The notes: generated by a model from the sequence alone, not told the origin. A stretch of 64,000 nt of DNA from Phaeobacter sp. G2 (GCA_025163595.1 CP104100.1:3472001-3536000), one strand, 5' to 3'; positions 36,986-46,208 are shown, counted from the first letter of the stretch. Translations and numbers: made by a program.

Positions 36986-37032
36986 GCCGCCGTTTGGGAA
37001 ATTGCCGGTGCAGGCTGCGCCCAAACGGCGGC
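36986..37032 (-). repeat. intercistronic hairpin between binding protein and chemoreceptor genes
   Basis: Thirteen-base perfect arms GCCGCCGTTTGGG (36986-36998) and CCCAAACGGCGGC (37020-37032), 21-base loop that can pair further. It begins directly after the stop codon of the binding-protein gene (37039) and has no T-tract, so it is more likely an mRNA 3'-end stabiliser or attenuator than a terminator. Confidence 0.7.
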
Positions 37033-37038
37033 GATCAC

Positions 37039-37815
37039 TTAATAGGACATGTAGTTGCCTTCGAGGGCATCGCGATACTTGTCGGTCCATTTGACGTTGA
37101 TTTCAGCAATGGCCCCTGCCGCATCCAATTCAGCAAAACAGCGATCAAAGTCCGCCGCCAGGGCCGGATCTCTAAAGCTCATCGCGTAGGGGCTAGGATC
37201 AAAAATCGCGCGGAATTCAATCGACTGACTGGCATCCACACCGGAAGAAGCGCCCGCTTCTTGCAACTGGCGTGCAAATTCTGCAAACAGCATACCGTCA
37301 CCAAGGATCCCGTCTACACGCTTACCATACAGCAGTTTGCTCTGGGTCTTCTGGTCTGCCATTTCCCGGTAGGATTTGAAGGCAGAGGTGCTGCCGCCAA
37401 GGCCCGGAATAATATTGCTGGCCCCTTCAAAGGCAACAATGTTCCAGCCATCCAGATCAGAGAGCGCCGCGGCCTCGTGGTTGGAAGAGCTCAGGTAAGA
37501 CACACCATTTTGATAGGCGACATAGGCCTGCGTCTGTGTGCCTGCGGTTGGCATACCCACTGGGACAGTTGCCACTGCATCTCCAGAGCCTTTTTCAAAA
37601 GACTGCCAATGACGTGTGAAGGGCTGGACAGTGAAGACAACAGTATGGCCGCAGTGACCCAATACGGCCGAAATGATCTCCGCCTCGCGGCCCGATCCAT
37701 CCTTTTGAATCATAGGTGGCAGATCACCCGCCATGACTTCGATTTCCGCAGCGGTGGCTGCACCAGAAAAGAAAGCCAATGAGGCAGACACAGCTGCCGA
37801 AATTCCGAACTTCAT
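37039..37815 (-). CDS. periplasmic amino-acid-type binding protein (SBP_bac_3-like)
   Basis: A 258-residue exported protein: signal peptide at 1-23 (ISAAVSASLAFFSGAATAA-EI), then IEVMAGDLPPMIQKDGSGRE and AEIISAVLGHCGHTVVFTVQ, a divergent family 3 binding-protein fold with a probable closing block ALAADFDRCFAELDAAGAIAE. AGGAG precedes ATG 37815. No permease or ATPase gene is nearby; instead the next gene on the strand is a chemoreceptor, after an intercistronic hairpin. I infer, without proof, that this protein presents ligand to that receptor, as MalE does for Tar. An alternative is a stand-alone scavenging protein for a distant ABC transporter. Confidence 0.85.
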   Translation of the reverse strand: MKFGISAAVSASLAFFSGAATAAEIEVMAGDLPPMIQKDGSGREAEIISAVLGHCGHTVVFTVQPFTRHWQSFEKGSGDAVATVPVGMPTAGTQTQAYVAYQNGVSYLSSSNHEAAALSDLDGWNIVAFEGASNIIPGLGGSTSAFKSYREMADQKTQSKLLYGKRVDGILGDGMLFAEFARQLQEAGASSGVDASQSIEFRAIFDPSPYAMSFRDPALAADFDRCFAELDAAGAIAEINVKWTDKYRDALEGNYMSY

Positions 37816-38029
37816 GTTTTACTCCTAAAAAACAATCCCCCCGAAATTAGGCAGGGTATTATTAACTCGGGATTACTTTTGGTCAAAACGCGCACAAAAT
37901 TGCTCTTAAAATTGCGCATTATCTGGCCCTGAGGGTCGGGAAGGAAGATGCAAAACCGCCATAAGGCCTGCCTCAGAGAGCGGACAGCACAGCCGCGGCA
38001 GCCTTCCAGACCGTTGCCAGCTATCGCCT

Positions 38030-40366
38030 CTATTGCTGCGAGGCCTGCAAGGCGATTTCAGCAATATAGCGGCTTGTGGCCTCTTTGGTCATTGAGCGGC
38101 TATAGAGATACCCCTGCCCATCATCGCATTCCAGCTCAGCCAGAAGGTCCACATCAGTTTGATCCTCAACCCCTTCAGCAATAACATTAAGTCCAAGATT
38201 GTGCCCCAATTGCACAATCGTGCTGACGATAGGGTTGGAGGCTGTCCGGGACAGATCCTTTACAAAGGACTGATCAATTTTCAGCCGGTTGAGGGGGAGA
38301 TCTTTCAAATAGCTCAATGACGAATAGCCGGTGCCAAAATCATCAAGTGCAATGGAGACGCCAAGCTCCGACAGCTCTTGTAATGTTGCGGCGATTTTTT
38401 CCCTGGATGCAATCAATACGCCCTCGGTGACCTCAACCTCCAGCAGCTCTGGTGGCAGGCCGGTTTCATGCAATACCCTGGAGACCAGACCGGTGACATC
38501 GGTTCGGGCAAATTGAACCGGCGAAATATTCACGGAAACAACAGGCGGCGCCTTTGGCATCAGCTCAGCCCATTGGGTTGCGTCTTCGCAGGCCTGGCGC
38601 AGCAAATGCTCGCCCAGCTCAACAATCAGCCCCGTCTGTTCAGCGATTGAAATAAAGACATCCGGCCTCACAGAGCCAAGAACCTCATCGTCCCACCGCG
38701 CAAGCGCTTCAAAGCCGGTCAGACGACCATCTCTCAGAACATGCTGGGATTGATAGTGGGGCTCAATTTCTCCATTGCGCACCGCCCGTTTCAGACGTTC
38801 AATTATGGTATTTCGCTCGGAAAGCCTGTTTTGTATCTCGGCGTTAAAATAGGTGATCCGGTCACGGCCGGCATTCTTGGCCTCATAGAGCGCCATATCC
38901 GACATGGACAGCAGCTCGAGCCCCTGGCGGGTATCTTCTGGAAATCTGGACACGCCAATGGACGCCGAGACTTGCACGACAAAGTCCTCGACTTTTGCAA
39001 GCTGAGATACCCGCTCGCAAATGGACTGCGCAGTCCAGGTGACCTCGGCGGTGCTGATGGGTTCATCGCGGTTCATCATCACGAGAAACTCATCGCCGCC
39101 AAGCCGCGCGACCCAGGTATTCTCACTGGTGTTTTCCTGCAGGCGTTCCGCCACCTTCTTGAGCAGAAGATCCCCGATATGATGACCGTAACTGTCGTTG
39201 ACCTGTTTGAACCCGTCCAGATCGACCAATAGCGCCACCGCATAGTGATCGTCGGCCTGCAATTCGGAGAGTTTCTTTTGGATCGAGTTTCGGTTCAACA
39301 GCGCTGTCAGCCCATCAAAGGAGGCCAGGAACTGCACCTTTCGCTCCGCAACCACTGCTGCGGTCGCATCCGCAAAAATGCCGCGAAACCCCTGGAACGC
39401 GCCCCGTTCGAATTGCGGCCGACCCTTCATCAGGATCCAGCGCAGCTCACCATCCACCGGGCTCTGAATCGACAGGCGCACATCGTGAAATTCGGCTTTG
39501 TCAGCAAACGCCTGTTGTAGCTGTCTGATATCCTCCTCTGCAGCCTTGGTGCAGTTCGCAGCCAACAGCTCAACCAGATCAATGCTGTCCGTCTGTCCCC
39601 CCTGTGACGCGCACATCTCCAACACCTGAGCCGGAGCGCTCAGAAGGTGGCCGTTTTTGTCCGTCTGCCAAAGCCATTCTGTGGCTTGTTCTTCATAGTC
39701 CTTGAGCAAAAGTTCGACGACCTCGCTTTTCTCGCTCAGTCTTTCGTGATTGTTGAACGCAACCCTGGCCGCCTTTGCTCCCTCTAGGGTGGCATTAAAC
39801 AGGCTGACACCAGCCGCAATCATCAAAACAAAAATCAGAAAATCCGTCGAGGACCCGAGTGTCAGCCCACAGATGAGCGCCACCAGTCCGTTCCCAACGG
39901 TCTGAACAGCCAGATAGGTCATGCCGGCCCAGGGCGCGTGCGAAAACCCTGTCGTCCCCAAGGCCAAAGACCCCGCCATGATCGCAGTAATAATGGCCTT
40001 CTGATCGCCGCTGGCAACTGGGTAGAACAAGGCCATGCCGGTGGTCCAGAACAACGAGTTAAAAAAGGTCTGAATAACAAACCCTCGCATGTCCTTTTCG
40101 GACCCCGTGGTCTGATAGTAAGTGGTCCAAGAGTAAAAAATACACCATGAAAACAGGACAATAGCAACGGTCCACAGCACGACCAGGCCATCACGCCCCT
40201 GGCCCCAAGCGTTCATGGACAGGGCCGGCGCAAAAAGAGTATTGCCCAACAGCATAACCCGCATCTGTTCGATCGTGCCGCGTATCTGACCACGGCGCAG
40301 ACGGTTCGCAACATCAATTGGCAGTCCACGCGTGCCGAGCTCGCCAAAGCTGAAACTGGGAAACAC
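38030..40366 (-). CDS. membrane GGDEF-EAL protein (diguanylate cyclase/c-di-GMP phosphodiesterase)
   Basis: A 778-residue protein beginning at GTG 40366 (AAGGTG upstream). About five membrane spans (residues 60-205) form an unrecognised sensor; a PAS-like segment (about 230-345, TEWLWQTDKNGHLLSAPAQV) follows. The GGDEF motif is intact (VARLGGDEFLVMM), but the product-inhibition site is SENT instead of RxxD, so feedback binding should be absent. The EAL domain keeps its key residues: FEALARW, VVSVNISPVQF, EVEVTEGVL, LDDFGTGYSSL, LKIDQSFV and AEGVE. Both activities are therefore possible. A response regulator gene is 348 bp upstream on the same strand. Confidence 0.93.
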   Translation of the reverse strand: MFPSFSFGELGTRGLPIDVANRLRRGQIRGTIEQMRVMLLGNTLFAPALSMNAWGQGRDGLVVLWTVAIVLFSWCIFYSWTTYYQTTGSEKDMRGFVIQTFFNSLFWTTGMALFYPVASGDQKAIITAIMAGSLALGTTGFSHAPWAGMTYLAVQTVGNGLVALICGLTLGSSTDFLIFVLMIAAGVSLFNATLEGAKAARVAFNNHERLSEKSEVVELLLKDYEEQATEWLWQTDKNGHLLSAPAQVLEMCASQGGQTDSIDLVELLAANCTKAAEEDIRQLQQAFADKAEFHDVRLSIQSPVDGELRWILMKGRPQFERGAFQGFRGIFADATAAVVAERKVQFLASFDGLTALLNRNSIQKKLSELQADDHYAVALLVDLDGFKQVNDSYGHHIGDLLLKKVAERLQENTSENTWVARLGGDEFLVMMNRDEPISTAEVTWTAQSICERVSQLAKVEDFVVQVSASIGVSRFPEDTRQGLELLSMSDMALYEAKNAGRDRITYFNAEIQNRLSERNTIIERLKRAVRNGEIEPHYQSQHVLRDGRLTGFEALARWDDEVLGSVRPDVFISIAEQTGLIVELGEHLLRQACEDATQWAELMPKAPPVVSVNISPVQFARTDVTGLVSRVLHETGLPPELLEVEVTEGVLIASREKIAATLQELSELGVSIALDDFGTGYSSLSYLKDLPLNRLKIDQSFVKDLSRTASNPIVSTIVQLGHNLGLNVIAEGVEDQTDVDLLAELECDDGQGYLYSRSMTKEATSRYIAEIALQASQQ

Positions 40367-40714
40367 TCTAAAACACCTTGCTAATCGACTTAATGCTCAA
40401 TTCAGATTTTACTCTATGCGCCCATCCCTTCGTGGGCAAATTTAGCGTAAACTGAACTTGTAAACATGCCCTTTATCAGAGTGTTCTTTCAAGTCGACCT
40501 TTGCGGATAACGATGGCCTACGGGCTTCTCCTGGACCGCTTGCGGCGCCGCAGTCAGGACCGCCGCCTGAAGCGCAGTCCTACAATCATCGTAGTTTCAG
40601 AATGCAGGATGGTCGCCAGCGGTGTGACGCGGAAAATACAACGGAACCGACCCCTGGTCACGCTGCACTCTCTTGCGTGTAAAAAAGAGACAGCTTGCTC
40701 ATTCAAAAGGCGGC
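40367..40714. other. intergenic region between response regulator and GGDEF-EAL genes
   Basis: About 350 bp without a credible gene, presumably carrying the promoter of the GGDEF-EAL gene near its low-numbered end. I see no clear hairpin or RNA. Confidence 0.5.
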
Positions 40715-41137
40715 TCATTCCACAGGGAGATCAGGCGCCTTTTCCAATTTCATCAGCGCGTCCCATTCATCAACCAAAACCAGTTTCAAAGTGTCCATTG
40801 GAATCGGTTTGTAAAGATTGCGTCCAACCGAAAGATTTCGCGCCCGCGCCATCAGCTTTGCCGCCAACATCGGGGCATCGGCGCCGCCGGTCATAAATCG
40901 AAACCGCAGCGGGCGGGAAACTTCAGACAACCCTTCGATGACTTCTATGCCATCTTTTTCCGGCATATTTATATCCACCAGGACCACCGCCGCCCCCTTG
41001 CCAGAGCGCAACAAGGCAAGCAGTTCATTGCCATTTGAACAGGTTTGGACGGTCCATCCCAGACGCCTGGCGACCGTCATAAGGTATTCTGCGAACTCAA
41101 AATTATCATCCGCGATATAGAGTTTTCGCTCAGGCAT
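40715..41137 (-). CDS. single-domain response regulator (CheY-like receiver)
   Basis: A 140-residue receiver without output domain. Phosphorylation residues are in place: acidic pair in IADDNFE, phospho-acceptor Asp in VVLVDINMPEKDG (about residue 54), Thr in FMTGGAD and Lys in LYKPIP (about 109). Such proteins act by binding partners such as flagellar motors, kinases or c-di-GMP enzymes. No histidine kinase gene is close. It precedes the GGDEF-EAL, binding-protein and chemoreceptor genes on the same strand, hinting at a shared sensory pathway; this is inference from position. A GGAG lies unusually far (about 13 bases) from ATG 41137. Confidence 0.88.
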   Translation of the reverse strand: MPERKLYIADDNFEFAEYLMTVARRLGWTVQTCSNGNELLALLRSGKGAAVVLVDINMPEKDGIEVIEGLSEVSRPLRFRFMTGGADAPMLAAKLMARARNLSVGRNLYKPIPMDTLKLVLVDEWDALMKLEKAPDLPVE

Positions 41138-41848
41138 TTCCGAAAACCAACTCCACTTTTTCTTTTTTCATTGGCTCTGTTGACTCTCGGTGCGACAGCA
41201 AACCACACTTTCTTTGTGGTTTTCAAAGCCTTGGCTATTTCGCTCTCATACACACAGCATAGATGCACAAAGTTTAATATTAAACATATTTTTTTCCGCC
41301 CCCACTACCGACCGCCACAAACAGCCGAACTGCCAAGGCATTGTCCTACTTGGCACTCCACAATCAAAGGGGAAAGAGACGGGAAAAAACTCAGCTGCCC
41401 TTTTTCTGTGAATTCACGCTTGCGGTTTTGCTAAAAACTGCGCTCTCTGGCCCAAGGTGAGTTATTTCGAATTTTAAAATGTGATACACTGACCAGCCGC
41501 CCTACCAGCGTCACCAGATACATTGACCTGATACGCACCGGTGTCCAGGCCGAGGTTCCGCCGAAGCCAATTGCTTACCTGTGACCAAATTGGCCAGAAA
41601 TGGCGAGACGAAAGCGGCTCCTGCGGCACGGCATCCGCGCAGCTCAACCGTTTTCTGCGCACGCCTACCAATGGATAAAAAATTCTCAATGGCGCAAGAC
41701 CATTCAAGCCAGCGCCCCAAAAGCTTGGCAAAGACCGCCCAGAACCTAAGATACGGCCACAAAACAGCTGCTCCAGAACAGGGGGAAATAAACCGCAAGT
41801 ATCCAGCTGTGCGTAGCTGGTTCAAAACCGCTGAAGTGCTTGATTTAG
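41138..41848. other. intergenic region between response regulator and tRNA-Ser
   Basis: About 710 bp, the largest gene-poor stretch in the window. The first 200-300 bp are AT-rich compared with surroundings and must hold the response-regulator promoter. Short open frames exist on both strands (for example 41511-41825 minus) but show no known motif. No integrase gene or repeat of the tRNA end is visible. Confidence 0.5.
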
Positions 41849-41938
41849 TGGCGGGGAGACAGGGATTCGAACCCTGGGAACGCTCTCACGTTCAACGGTT
41901 TTCAAGACCGCCGCATTCGACCACTCTGCCACCTCCCC
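41849..41938 (-). tRNA. tRNA-Ser (anticodon UGA)
   Basis: On the minus strand the 90-base gene starts GGGGAGGTGGCAGAGTGGTC and ends with the T-arm GGTTCGAATCC, acceptor TCTCCCC, discriminator G and encoded CCA. The anticodon loop CTTGAAA gives UGA, and a long variable arm is typical of class II serine tRNAs. It reads UCA/UCG-type codons. It is isolated from other tRNAs. Confidence 0.97.
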
Positions 41939-42233
41939 GGTCTTGGGGCGGTTTAAGGTGCTGCAAGACAACACGCAAGAGGAAATTATCCCTTCTCACG
42001 AAATGTCCTGGCCCACAATTGCCCTCAAAATCCCCCCTTACTGACAGATGAAACCCTGTTGCGCCTAGCAGGAAACGCGCGGGATAACGCCCATCACCCA
42101 GCTTTTGCAAACCACCCTCGGGCATAGGGTTTTCATGACTGCCGCTGCAGGCTATCATTCGCCAAATCAAAACGACGACCGGGAATCCGGCGAGACGCGC
42201 TTTGGCGCAAAGAGCACAGGCAAGGAAATGATC

Positions 42234-43130
42234 ATGACACCACCCATGCCGAAATCGAGACCACGATTTGGCCTCGCCGTGATGGCAGTATCAGTGCTGG
42301 CGCTCTCGGCCTGCGAAGACGGCGCCAATCTGGGGTTTCTGAAACCCAAACCGGCAGAGACTGCCGTCACAGGTTCCAGTAGAACACAATTGGTTGAACG
42401 CGACGTCGAAGCGCCGGATGTGTTTCAGGTCAACGAAGCCGGGCTCTGGGATGGCCGTCCATCGTTGGGCGGCGTATGGGTGGCGCACCCAGATGCCAAA
42501 GACCCGGAACGAGTGATCATCCGCAACACATCCAATGGCAAATTTGTCATCGGCGCCCTGTTCCGCCGCGAACGTGAAATCCCCGGCCCACGATTGCAGA
42601 TTTCTTCCGATGCGGCGGCGGCGCTTGGCATCCTGGCCGGCGCTCCCATTGAGTTAAATGTCACCGCGCTACGTCGTGAAGCCGAAGAGCTGCCGGATCC
42701 CACCTTGGCTGACGCGACCCTGCAGGACAGCCCCCTGGAAGAGACAGCAGCCGCAGCGCTTGGCGCGGATGAAATCGAAGCCACGCCGCTGGATCCAATC
42801 GCAGGCGCCGCTGCCGCGATCGAGGCGGCACCAGCCTCCAGTCCACAGGTCTCTAGTCCACAGGCCCCCGTCGCCCCGGCGCCGCGTGTCTCTTCACTGA
42901 GTAAGCCTTTCATTCAAATCGGCATTTTTAGCGTTGAAAGTAACGCAAAGAACACCGCAGCACAGATGCGCAACGCCGGTTTGATCCCCACTGTCCTGGC
43001 GCAAACCGGGAATGGGAAACCATTCTGGCGCGTTGTCGTCGGCCCAGCCCAATCCAAATCGGAACGCAGCCAGCTGCTGAAAAAGATCAAGGAAACCGGC
43101 TTTACTGATGCTTATGCCGTCACCAATTAA
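42234..43130 (+). CDS. lipoprotein with RlpA-like and SPOR domains
   Basis: A 298-residue envelope protein. The lipoprotein signal MAVSVLALSACEDG has the lipobox LSAC. I choose ATG 42234 because AAGGA lies eight bases before it; ATG 42228 is too close. The middle (about 75-150: RVIIRNTSNGKFVIGALFRR, PRLQISSDAAAALGILAGAP) resembles the double-psi beta barrel of RlpA-type proteins, with no obvious catalytic residues. An alanine/proline-rich linker leads to a C-terminal SPOR domain (FIQIGIFSVESNAKNTAAQM), which binds denuded septal peptidoglycan. It is just upstream of the D,D-carboxypeptidase gene, 34 bp away, fitting a cell-wall operon. Confidence 0.85.
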   Translation: MTPPMPKSRPRFGLAVMAVSVLALSACEDGANLGFLKPKPAETAVTGSSRTQLVERDVEAPDVFQVNEAGLWDGRPSLGGVWVAHPDAKDPERVIIRNTSNGKFVIGALFRREREIPGPRLQISSDAAAALGILAGAPIELNVTALRREAEELPDPTLADATLQDSPLEETAAAALGADEIEATPLDPIAGAAAAIEAAPASSPQVSSPQAPVAPAPRVSSLSKPFIQIGIFSVESNAKNTAAQMRNAGLIPTVLAQTGNGKPFWRVVVGPAQSKSERSQLLKKIKETGFTDAYAVTN

Positions 43131-43164
43131 CACCGTCACCCCCATCCCCAAGGAGGCCAAAGGC

Positions 43165-44361
43165 GTGAAATCAACAGGCGCGAAATCCATGGTCAGCCCC
43201 TTTGCCAAACTTACCTTGGCCGCCAGCTTTGGGCTTTGCCTGACGGCGCTGCCGCTTGCCGCTTTTGATACCAAAGCGCGGGCCGCCTATGTGGTGGATC
43301 AGGGCACCGATACGGTGCTTTTGTCAAAGAATGCCGAAGTGCCGCTGCCCCCGGCCTCCATGTCGAAACTGATGACGCTCTATGTCGCTTTCGAAGCGCT
43401 GCGCGATGGCCGTCTGTCTTTGGACGAACGTCTGCCTGTCAGTGCTCACGCCATGAGCTATGGCGGCTCTACCATGTTTCTGGACACCACCGACCGAGTG
43501 CGTGTCGACGACCTGCTGCGCGGCATTATCGTGCTGTCGGGCAACGATGCCTGTGCAGTCATTGCCGAAGCACTTAGCCCCGATGGCACAGAGGCCGGCT
43601 TTGCCCGTTACATGACAAAACGCGCCCATGAGCTGGGCATGAGCAATGCCAGCTTTGCCAATTCCAACGGCTGGCCCGCGATCGGCCACCGCATGTCGAT
43701 GCAGGATCTTGGCGTACTTGCCGAACATCTGATCGAAGACTTTCCACAGTATTACCCGCTGTTTTCCGAAAAGAGTTTTGCCTTTGACGGCCGGGCGCCC
43801 TCCAATACCCGCAACCGCAATCCCCTGCTGGGGCTAGGCATTGGCGCCGATGGGCTCAAGACCGGGCACACCTCGGAGGCAGGCTATGGTCTCGTGGGTT
43901 CCGCCGTGCAGGGGGATCGCCGTGTGATCTTTGTGGTGAGCGGAATGGACAGCACCAAGGCCCGCGCAGAGGAGGCCGAAGCCATTGTTAACTGGTCGTT
44001 TCGCCAATTTGCCAAAAAGAACATCGCCAAGGCCGGTGTCTCGGTCGCCAGCGCCGAGGTCTGGCGTGGATCGGAACGATCGGTAGGTCTGGTGCCCGAA
44101 ACCGATCTGGAAATTCTACTGCCTGCTCTCGCGGGCTCTGAAATCCCGGCTGAGGTGGTCTATTCCGGCCCAATCAATGCCCCCATCAGCAAAGGCCAGC
44201 AACTGGCAGAGCTGGTACTGCAGCCGGATGGGCTACCGGAAATCCGCCTACCCCTGGTGGCGGAACAGGATGTCGCCAATGCCGGTTTCTTTCAGCGGGT
44301 GCAAAATGCAGCAAAGGTTCTGTCCAGACGCCTGATTGCCGGTCCCGAGGCTGCCCAGTGA
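43165..44361 (+). CDS. dacA: D-alanyl-D-alanine carboxypeptidase (PBP5/6 family)
   Basis: A 398-residue penicillin-binding protein that trims the terminal D-alanine of peptidoglycan stem peptides in the periplasm. The three active-site motifs are clear: SMSKL (SxxK), SGNDA (SxN) and KTGHT (KTG). The C-terminal beta domain (PBP5_C; EILLPALAGSEIPAEVVYSG) is present. I start at GTG 43165, which has an excellent AAGGAGG eight bases upstream; the signal peptide then is FAKLTLAASFGLCLTALPLA. ATG 43189 is an alternative start, ATG 43108 lies within the previous gene. It overlaps the tmk start by four bases. Confidence 0.94.
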   Translation: MKSTGAKSMVSPFAKLTLAASFGLCLTALPLAAFDTKARAAYVVDQGTDTVLLSKNAEVPLPPASMSKLMTLYVAFEALRDGRLSLDERLPVSAHAMSYGGSTMFLDTTDRVRVDDLLRGIIVLSGNDACAVIAEALSPDGTEAGFARYMTKRAHELGMSNASFANSNGWPAIGHRMSMQDLGVLAEHLIEDFPQYYPLFSEKSFAFDGRAPSNTRNRNPLLGLGIGADGLKTGHTSEAGYGLVGSAVQGDRRVIFVVSGMDSTKARAEEAEAIVNWSFRQFAKKNIAKAGVSVASAEVWRGSERSVGLVPETDLEILLPALAGSEIPAEVVYSGPINAPISKGQQLAELVLQPDGLPEIRLPLVAEQDVANAGFFQRVQNAAKVLSRRLIAGPEAAQ

Positions 44362-45026
44362 CCGAGCATAGAATGCAGCTGCCCGCGGGCCTGTTCCTGA
44401 CCTTCGAAGGTATTGACGGTTCAGGAAAATCCAGCCAGTGCAAACGCCTGGCCGAGGCTCTGCGCAGGGCGGGCTACGATGTTGTTCTCACCCGCGAGCC
44501 GGGTGGCTCTGAGGGGGCTGAAGATATCCGCCGTCTGGTGCTAGAAGGCGATCCAGCAAAGTGGTCCGCCGAGACCGAGATCCTGTTGTTCACCGCTGCC
44601 CGGCGCGACCACATGGAGCGTACCATTCTGCCCGCTCTGGCTGCGGGCAAGGTGGTGATTTGCGACCGCTTTGCCGATAGCACCCGAATGTATCAGGGCA
44701 TGTCACGGGGCGATTTGCGCGCCACTGTGGATCAGTTGCATAATCTTATGATTGGGCGTGAGCCGGACCTGACCCTGCTCATCGACATGGACCCCGCCAC
44801 CGGCCTGTCCCGGGCCAAGGGGCGTCAGGGCACAGAAGAACGGTTCGAAGATTTTGGCCTCGGCCTGCAGGAGAAAATGCGTGCCGGCTTTTTGGCCTTG
44901 GCAGCAGAGTTCCCTGACCGCTTTAGAACTGTGGATGGTGCCCAGGATATCGACGCGGTCGCCGCTGATGTATTGCAGCTCGCAAAAGCAGCCCTGGCCG
45001 CCCGTGTCAAAGCGGCGCAGCAATGA
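44358..45026 (+). CDS. tmk: thymidylate kinase
   Basis: Phosphorylates dTMP to dTDP in the cytosol, essential for DNA synthesis. 222 residues from GTG 44358 (overlapping the dacA stop), or 217 from ATG 44373. P-loop FEGIDGSGKSSQ, the DRF motif VICDRFADSTRMYQG (base recognition), and the LID region RAKGRQGTEERFEDF with catalytic-type arginines are intact. The stop overlaps the next start by four bases (ATGA), so it is translationally coupled to holB, a common pairing in bacteria. Confidence 0.96.
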   Translation: MTEHRMQLPAGLFLTFEGIDGSGKSSQCKRLAEALRRAGYDVVLTREPGGSEGAEDIRRLVLEGDPAKWSAETEILLFTAARRDHMERTILPALAAGKVVICDRFADSTRMYQGMSRGDLRATVDQLHNLMIGREPDLTLLIDMDPATGLSRAKGRQGTEERFEDFGLGLQEKMRAGFLALAAEFPDRFRTVDGAQDIDAVAADVLQLAKAALAARVKAAQQ

Positions 45027-46159
45027 GCCGCGCGCCCAAGGCAAAAGCTGACGAAGACCTGCCGCGTGCCGATCAGGCTCCCGGCGCACCTCATCCGCGC
45101 GAGACCACAGAGCTCTTTGGGCAGGATCAGGCAGAGCAGGATTTTCTCACCGCCTTCAACTCCAACCGGCTGCATCACGGTTGGTTGCTCACCGGGCCGC
45201 AGGGCGTCGGCAAGGCAACCCTGGCCTGGCGCATCGCCCGGTTCCTGCTGGCCACACCACCCGCCGAGGAAGGCCTGTTTGGCGCGCCGCCGCCCGCAAC
45301 ATCCCTGTCGATTGACCCGGATCACCCGGTCGCACACCGCATTCAGGCCCTGGCCGAGCCGGGCCTCGCCGCCATCAGCCGCAGCTACAATGACAAGGGC
45401 AAGCTGCGCGATCAGATCGTGGTGGATGACATCCGCAAACTGAACCGCTTTTTTGGCCTGTCCTCCACCGATGGTGGTCGCCGGGTGGTGATTGTGGATG
45501 CCGCCGACGACATGAATACAAGTGCTGCCAATGCCTTGCTGAAAATGCTGGAAGAGCCCCCTGCCCGCACCACTTTGCTGTTGATCTCGCATCAGCCCTC
45601 GCGCCTGCTGCCGACGATCCGGTCGCGCTGCCGCACCCTGCGACTGGGGCCGCTTTTGCCGGAAGATATGCAATCGGCCCTGGCACAGGCGGGCGCTGAT
45701 TTGCCTGAAAACACCGCCCATCTTACCGCCCTGTCGGCGGGCTCTGTGGGGGCTGCTCTGCGTTTGTTGAACCTGAGCGGGCTAAAAATCTACGCCGAGC
45801 TGGTGCAGATCCTCAACACCATGCCCCGGTTGGATCGCCAACGCGCCATCGCCCTGGCTGAGGCCTCGGCCCAGCGTGGCGCTGCCGAAAAGTTTGAGCT
45901 GCTGCTGAGCCTGATTGAGATCGCCCTGTCGCGACTGGCCCGAACCGGCGCCACAGGGCAGCCGCCACAGCCCGAAGCCGCAGCAGGCGAGGCCGCAATG
46001 CTGACCCGACTGGCCGCCACGCCGCTGCAGGGACGTGCCTGGGCGGATCTCTCGGCTGAGGCCACAGCACGCGCGCGCCATGGGCAGGCGGTGAACCTTG
46101 ACCCGGCTTCACTTGTCCTAGATACGGTTTTTAAGATGCAAGAGACCGCATCCCGGTGA
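45023..46159 (+). CDS. holB: DNA polymerase III subunit delta'
   Basis: A 378-residue clamp-loader subunit. AAA+ features: Walker A region LTGPQGVGKATLAWR, VVIVDAADDMNTSAANALLK, and the SRC-type arginine motif TIRSRCRTLRLGPL that completes the neighbouring ATPase site. The four-cysteine zinc module of E. coli delta' is not seen; the equivalent region is ATSLSIDPDHPVAHRI, as in other alphaproteobacteria. The N-terminal 25 residues are polar and variable. Encoded between tmk and tatD, the typical place. Confidence 0.95.
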   Translation: MSRAPKAKADEDLPRADQAPGAPHPRETTELFGQDQAEQDFLTAFNSNRLHHGWLLTGPQGVGKATLAWRIARFLLATPPAEEGLFGAPPPATSLSIDPDHPVAHRIQALAEPGLAAISRSYNDKGKLRDQIVVDDIRKLNRFFGLSSTDGGRRVVIVDAADDMNTSAANALLKMLEEPPARTTLLLISHQPSRLLPTIRSRCRTLRLGPLLPEDMQSALAQAGADLPENTAHLTALSAGSVGAALRLLNLSGLKIYAELVQILNTMPRLDRQRAIALAEASAQRGAAEKFELLLSLIEIALSRLARTGATGQPPQPEAAAGEAAMLTRLAATPLQGRAWADLSAEATARARHGQAVNLDPASLVLDTVFKMQETASR

Positions 46160-46208
46160 CCTATAGGCAGGCCACCCCGGATCCGGCCAGATACACGACG
46201 AGGCAGGC

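Noticed and set aside
41511..41825. Short minus-strand frame near tRNA-Ser, considered as an integrase remnant
   Set aside because: No tyrosine-recombinase motif and no duplicated tRNA 3' end found.
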